From: Sipunculus nudus
Taxonomy: Eukaryota; Annelida; Sipuncula; Golfingiida; Sipunculidae
Direction: 5' to 3'
DNA length: 64,000 bases
NCBI GenBank assembly: GCA_026874595.1
Contig: CM049318.1
Span: 41,336,456-41,400,455, forward strand
Under the pieces are notes generated by a model. The model did not search any database, was not told the DNA's origin, and worked only from the letters and a program-made list of their open reading frames with translations. Of the stretch, positions 59,030 to 64,000 are shown one piece after another (positions within the stretch are counted from its first letter, which is position 1; each line of letters opens with the position of its first letter). Position numbers and translations under genes: made by a program.

Positions 59030-61644
59030 AGCTCAGCTGACTATAAGTCATCTGAGCTATAGTCGTGGTCCATTGTCCGTCGTCCGTCCGTCTGTCCGTC
59101 CGTCCGTCCGTCCGTAGATGTGGCACGTTTTGAAACCGTAAGACCTAGGAATCCAAAATTCAGCATAATGTTAGATGTCCCCAAGATCTCCTACCAAGCC
59201 GAAAACTGGGTCTTTGCGACTTCATTCCTTTGAGAAATTAAGGAAAAACCTAAATTTTTTATTAAAAACCTATTTTCACACTTTAGGACTGCCTAATATC
59301 AAAACCACTCATCTGTTTTTCCTCATATTTCCTATAAATAATCCTCTATATAATTCCTATGTACATGCCAGAAATTAGGTCTGTACTATATAATTTAAAA
59401 AAGTTATGGGCCCAAACATAATGCATTTTGTAAATAATCAGGAAAGAAATTTTATCACTTAACACAAAACTTGTTAAAGCTAAGCACTTTTTTTCCAGTA
59501 ATATTACTTTTATTAATCAAAATTAAATTGTATACCCAAAATTAGATCAAAATCTTTTAAATTTTTAAAAATATTAGCAAAATGAAAAATTGGTACCTTA
59601 AATTTTGCCCAACTTTGACCATGGCACGTTTTTTTGCTGTAACTGCTGTGGATTTAATTTTCACAGCATGTTTTTGTTAGCATTTCAACTGTTAACACCA
59701 AAAATTTGAAACCAGTTGATCAAAAACTGTAGATATTATTCAAGTTTTCAAGCACCATGTCACATATTGCTAGTGTTATGCAGTTTGCTAGAGCTCAGCT
59801 CCCAAGCTTCAGCTCTAAGTTCCTTAAATTTGGCATACAGTTAGATTTCTCCAAAATCCCCTACCATGCCAAGAATTTGGTCACTAGGACTTAATTCCTT
59901 CGAGATATCAATGAAAAACTTCATTTTTCTATTAAAAACCCAATGTTACACTTTAAGACTGTCTAATATCAAAACCACTGATCTGACTTTGATCATATAT
60001 AATATACATATTTTTCTATACATTCACTGTGCACATGCCAGAAATGATGTCAGTATTGTGTATTTTTTTTAAGTTATGGGCCCAAACATAATGCACTTTG
60101 TAAAAAATCATGAAATATATTTACTCCCTTAACAAGGGCATTGCTGAAGCTAGAGATCTTCTTTGTCAGGGATGTAACATTATTTAATCAAGATTCAATT
60201 GAATACCCAAAATTAGTTCTGAATTTTTCAAATTTTATAAGTTATTAGTATAAATATAAAATTAGTACCTTAAATTTTGCCCAACTGTGACCATGGCACG
60301 TTTGTTTCCCGTGAGCACTGTTGATATAATTTTCATATCATGCACACATAAGGATTTCAGCTTTTTAGTTTAGAAAGCTGAAAGAAATTTGCCAAATAGT
60401 GTAGCTTTTATTAATGTTTTTTATGAGACCCTGTCAGACTTTGGCTCTCTCCAGCCCCTCTTGAGTCACCTGTATGTTGACCTTGTTGACCTTTCATCAA
60501 ATTATGCACACTTGAGGGGAGAATCCAGGCAGCTTATGGCCAGCCACAGTTGATCCAGGTGTTCAACCCAACTCATCTAGTAGTTTTAACCAACAACATA
60601 ACAATAAACAATAAATTAATAAATTTTTATTGTTTTTTAATAACAAATTAAAGAAAAATAGAAAAGGAATTTGTTAGTTTATAATAACAGGAAATTAACT
60701 TGCAGTTACTGATGATATAAGAATCTTGTATCGATGGGTAGAATGTCACATATTCCAAATAACACCATGCAGTCACCTATGGCATTTTTCATTTCATTTT
60801 TAATGATAAAGAAGTAAATAATATTATTCATTACTAATCATTAAGGATTATATGAAGGAAATTAATGATAGACAAAGATGCAGTTGATAATATTAATCTA
60901 GATTCCTACTGTGTCTAGTGTGTACATTGATGTGAAATTAGTCCAAAATGAATTTTTTACAGTTATTTTTTAATATAAATAAAAGCCATAAAACCAGGTA
61001 CTTGTGATCATTATTTAAATGTGTGAATTTTGTATATTCTGGATTCTCAACATCATTGTTTGGTGAAAACTGAATAAATACCAGACATGGTGCGAATACT
61101 TTGTAATTGTATTTAAATACGAATATGATTATGTACTCCATTATAAAATTTCTTGCATAAAGAATGGGAATTCAGGTAAAAATGAAAGTATATGAATACT
61201 CGTGCAAATACTTTCAAAATGTATTCATGAATGCATTCATGAATATATTCTTTAATATTATTTTAATAATCATATCAGTTATATTTCATTTTAAAAAATC
61301 ATATGATTCTCTTATTATTTTTAATAAAAATTATATTTGGGACAATGTTTGTAATTTTTTTAATAAATAGTTAAACTCTTATATTATATGTTCTGCTTAT
61401 AAGTTATATGGCCAAGTCAAAATCTGTGTGACAGTAGTACTCCATTTGTTAATAAAATAAATGAAATCAATCCTCTTCCCTGTCTCCAAAGGTACTATCA
61501 AAATCATACATAAGCTAAACAACAACAACTCATAATACAGCTTATATTTATTACCACACAAAACCAGCATGTGCCTCATTTCTAAATAATATTTTTTTAT
61601 CATATATAACAGCTGAGCGTCGTGACCCATAGGTCCCTTGTTTA
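59030..61644 (+). mobile_element. Element with AGCTCAG...CCCTTGTTTA ends inserted in the 180-bp array
   Basis: The left end is agctcagctgac-tataa-gtcatctgagct, a foldback, followed by ccattgtccgtcgtccgtccgtc. The right end is agctgagcgtcgtgacccataggtcccttgttta. It cuts a 180-bp unit exactly between ctgattttt and tgtgtgggcag. Inside, a roughly 667-bp segment is tandemly repeated (from about 59169 and 59836), sharing aatatcaaaaccactgatctg, attttgcccaactgtgacc and ggcacgtttttt. AT-rich filler follows. No coding region recognised. Confidence 0.75.
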
Positions 61645-62242
61645 TGTGTGGGCAGATAATGACAGTTACAAATCGAGTTCTTGTTTCGTCCCAGTTGACC
61701 TACTTTTGATTGTTTTACGGCTCCTAAACATAGAAAATTTCATGAAAGACATAAATTTTTATGGAAAATGCACATGTATGGACTTTTTTTCACAATGCCT
61801 GCATATACTGGCATGATTTTTGGTGTGTTGCTTAATAATGACCCGTTACAGATTGAGTTTGCATTTTGCCCTTGTTGACCTACTTTTGACCATACGACAC
61901 CTCCTGAACTTAAAAAATTTTTCAAAATTTTACAAATGTTTCTAATTTTCCCCAGGCGGGGGCATTAGTGTCGTTCTGACACATCTAGTTTTCTCTGTTT
62001 TCTGTGTTTCATAATTAAATGTGTTGCGTTAAGTATTATATATCAGACACTGCTATTGATATTGCTTTATATTAACAAATATAAAGCTCATAATCATATT
62101 TACCACTGGATATAATCATATTCAATTTCAGATTGACATCATATTGCCCATAAAACCCGGGTTTACCCAGAAAGAAAAAAACCACTGGGCTGGGCTTTAT
62201 AATATGCTTAAAACCAGGGTTCTGCCCAACCCTGTTCTGAAC

Positions 62243-63999
62243 CTCATTGGCATTTGAGCCATAGAAATAACTGGCATGAGGCTGTTAAATGTGTTTAGTC
62301 TGTCACCATGTCAAGGCTTCGCAATTTTTTATGGAATTTTTTTTATATCAGAGGAACTTTATAGAGAATGTTTTAACTCGATAATCAGTAGATGGTCATT
62401 AATGATTATGTATTATTTTTATCTATTTATCTATCTATTTACTTATTTATTTTTTATGTAATGAAATGCAAGTCAACGACAAATTCCTGGAACTGAAGGC
62501 TAATAAATGTTATCTTATCTTATCTTAAAAGTTTAATGCCTTGTACACTTACTTGGTTTATAAGTGCAGAAACGACTTTTTTCTGGCAAAACTTCCCCAC
62601 CAGATAATGCATTAATAAAATATATCTATGCACACAAGCATATGTCCTACTTTGAAAATGACTGGCCATCTTTGACTGGATGTCTTTCCTTGTGTTGCAG
62701 GAATATATGAGCATTTAATTTTTTCCTCTTGCAAATTAACTGTCAACTCTATACAATTCCAGAATATTGAAAATAGATGCAGCTACTGAGTTTGTCACTT
62801 GGTGAGGGTACTTGAAAGTCCCCAAACCAGGGTTAAGTTTTAGGTTCTAAACTACCGTTAACTGTCTAAAATCTTAGTAACTATCACATATGACTTGCAG
62901 TTTAACTATATTTTATTGTTACACAGCTAAATGCATTAAAGAAATAGTCTCAACAATGTAAAACTATTTATTCAAAATAGTTAATAAAGCATGATAAGAA
63001 AAAAGCAACAAATGAAAAACAAAACCTTCTTCAGTATGTCAGTAAAAGCACAGTTCTCTGTCAGTTTTAGCTTGTAGTTGTATCCTAAATCAATATCTCA
63101 CAAACCACAGAATATTTATTACCACTTTTGGGTCTGAATGCGTGAGAAACCTACATCTCAACCTGACTGCATCACACAGTCATTAAAAAAAATTGGACCC
63201 AAGAAAAGTTTCCAGAAAAGAGACAGATTACATTATCCATGACATCCTAGACATCTATGAAAGTTCACATGAACATCAACAAGGAAAGCATTGGGATAAG
63301 ACCACAGTGGGTCTTATTACCACATCACCCTGATCAGAAGGAATGGCTCTAATCAAACGTAACTACCCCGCGCTGATACCGAGTCTGAGTAGAGAGCAAG
63401 ATGAAGCTCTATTTCATCGTTCCAGGTTGCAGGGCACTCATCAGGTAACCAGAAGTGCCCTGATATCATTACCTGAGCCTATGAAACTAGAAGTATTGAA
63501 AAAGCCCCCTCAACCTTAATTAGAAAGAGTACAAAAGCCCCCGATAAGCGAAAGTATAAAAAAGGAATATCAGCTTATACAGCACATACTAACATGAACT
63601 ACACTGGTAAAGTTATAAAAATACAAATAATCAGTTGAATGAAAATACGAATAATCAGTATTTTGACAAATAATGATGTGTATATAATTATATTGTGATG
63701 TTTATATTGTTGATATCAAGTGACTCATTAAAAATGTATACGTATATATACAATATTCTTACTACTGCACAGTGTTACTTCTGCACTCTAGCAGATTTCC
63801 TTTATGATAAATTTACAGAATTTTAAATGTAGTCACACATTTGTTTAAAATAATTTTTTTAAATATTTTTTTTTTTGGGGGGGGGGGGGGGAGGGTCACT
63901 TGTTTATTATTCACTGCTATAAAAATCCAAACAACACAGATTTGTTAATATTGAGTACCATGTGACCAGAACACACAAGCAATTCTCACAAGTCCATGT
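62243..63999. other. Right-edge stretch with a LINE-like 3' tail and a G run
   Basis: At about 62460-62526 the sequence gacaaattcctggaactgaaggctaataaatgttatcttatcttatctta ends in a short TTATC repeat, typical of the 3' end of 5'-truncated non-LTR retrotransposons. A T/G run lies near 63865-63892. No gene recognised. Confidence 0.45.
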
Positions 64000-64000
64000 A

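Larger units (their letters stand above)
57642..61989 (+). mobile_element. Helentron/pearl-like tandem-core element (interrupted)
   Basis: The left end is tatgcccccgccacaaagtgg, itself foldback with ccggggcata. The right end is aggcgggggcatta, then the hairpin GTGTC-gttct-GACAC (61968-61982) and CTAGT (61985-61989). The interior is a 180-bp tandem repeat. A 3' hairpin followed by CTAG(T), plus a tandem core, fits non-autonomous Helitron/Helentron elements such as bivalve pearl; this family assignment is inference. The interior is interrupted at 59030-61644. Confidence 0.7.
56551..62234. mobile_element. 5.7-kb hAT-type element with 8-bp target duplication, carrying nested insertions
   Basis: TTCTGAAC occurs at 56543-56550 and again at 62235-62242, directly outside TAGGGTTGGGC at the left and GCCCAACCCTG at the right. 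Beyond these tips, about 100 bp at each end are inverted copies (gggtaaacccgggc / gcccataaaacccgggttta). The 8-bp duplication and (C/T)AGGG tips are characteristic of hAT elements. No transposase was recognised, so it is non-autonomous. Most of its length comes from the elements nested at 57642-61989. Confidence 0.85.

Noticed and set aside
1-63999. Search for prokaryotic-type systems (operons, CRISPR, phage) or viral genes
   Set aside because: Spliced genes, poly(A) signals and animal transposons show eukaryotic nuclear DNA. No CRISPR-like array or viral gene was recognised.

Overview
The window is animal nuclear DNA, AT-rich and full of introns. Its repeats look molluscan, most likely bivalve: a tandem-core element whose ends resemble the pearl/Helentron-derived elements of bivalves, TIR elements of the AGCTCA...CTTGTTTA type, and many small foldback elements. 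The species cannot be fixed from sequence alone.

Positions 1-28806 hold the 3' part of one huge plus-strand gene for a secreted, mucin-like, SCO-spondin-like protein. I reconstructed 25 coding exons from GT/AG boundaries and codon phase. They join into one open frame of 17,637 bases (5,878 residues plus stop) from the left edge to a TGA at 28804-28806. The first exon is open at the left edge and spans more than 14.3 kb without an intron. It encodes an almost pure Thr-X dipeptide repeat (X = Pro, Val, Ala, Tyr, Gly or Ile), a dense O-glycosylation platform. After it come about 1,100 residues of extracellular modules: an unnamed domain X1, LDLa, TSP1, VWC-like, TSP1, TSP1, X2, TIL, VWC-like, TSP1, VWC-like, another VWC-like segment, a CTCK cystine knot, and X3 after the knot. 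Domain X has three copies. In each, the first exon is exactly 281 bp, an internal phase-0 intron follows, and the outer introns are phase 1. I do not recognise this domain, and it is the best candidate for something undescribed here.

Positions 28807-33452 are intergenic or 5' leader, with microsatellites, a 57-bp tandem repeat, diverged repeats and a TTAA-flanked MITE. Positions 33453-35282 hold a single-coding-exon TRIM-type gene (RING, two B-boxes, coiled coil, propeller-like C-terminus). From about 35300 to 53400 nearly everything is repeat: a 229-bp hAT-like foldback MITE with a perfect 8-bp duplication, a dead THAP/DDE transposase with its second catalytic Asp changed to Tyr, two more copies of the TTAA MITE plus a relative, and several decayed tandem arrays.

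At 53444-53621 two NRF-1-like palindromes lie upstream of a short ATG exon that reads like a mitochondrial presequence and ends at a good splice donor, so a gene may start there and leave the window. Positions 54171-55910 carry two diverged coding relics facing tail to tail. Positions 56551-62234 form a hAT-type element with an 8-bp duplication. A Helentron-like tandem-core element is nested inside it, and a third element is nested inside that one. The right end has a LINE-like 3' tail and no recognised gene.
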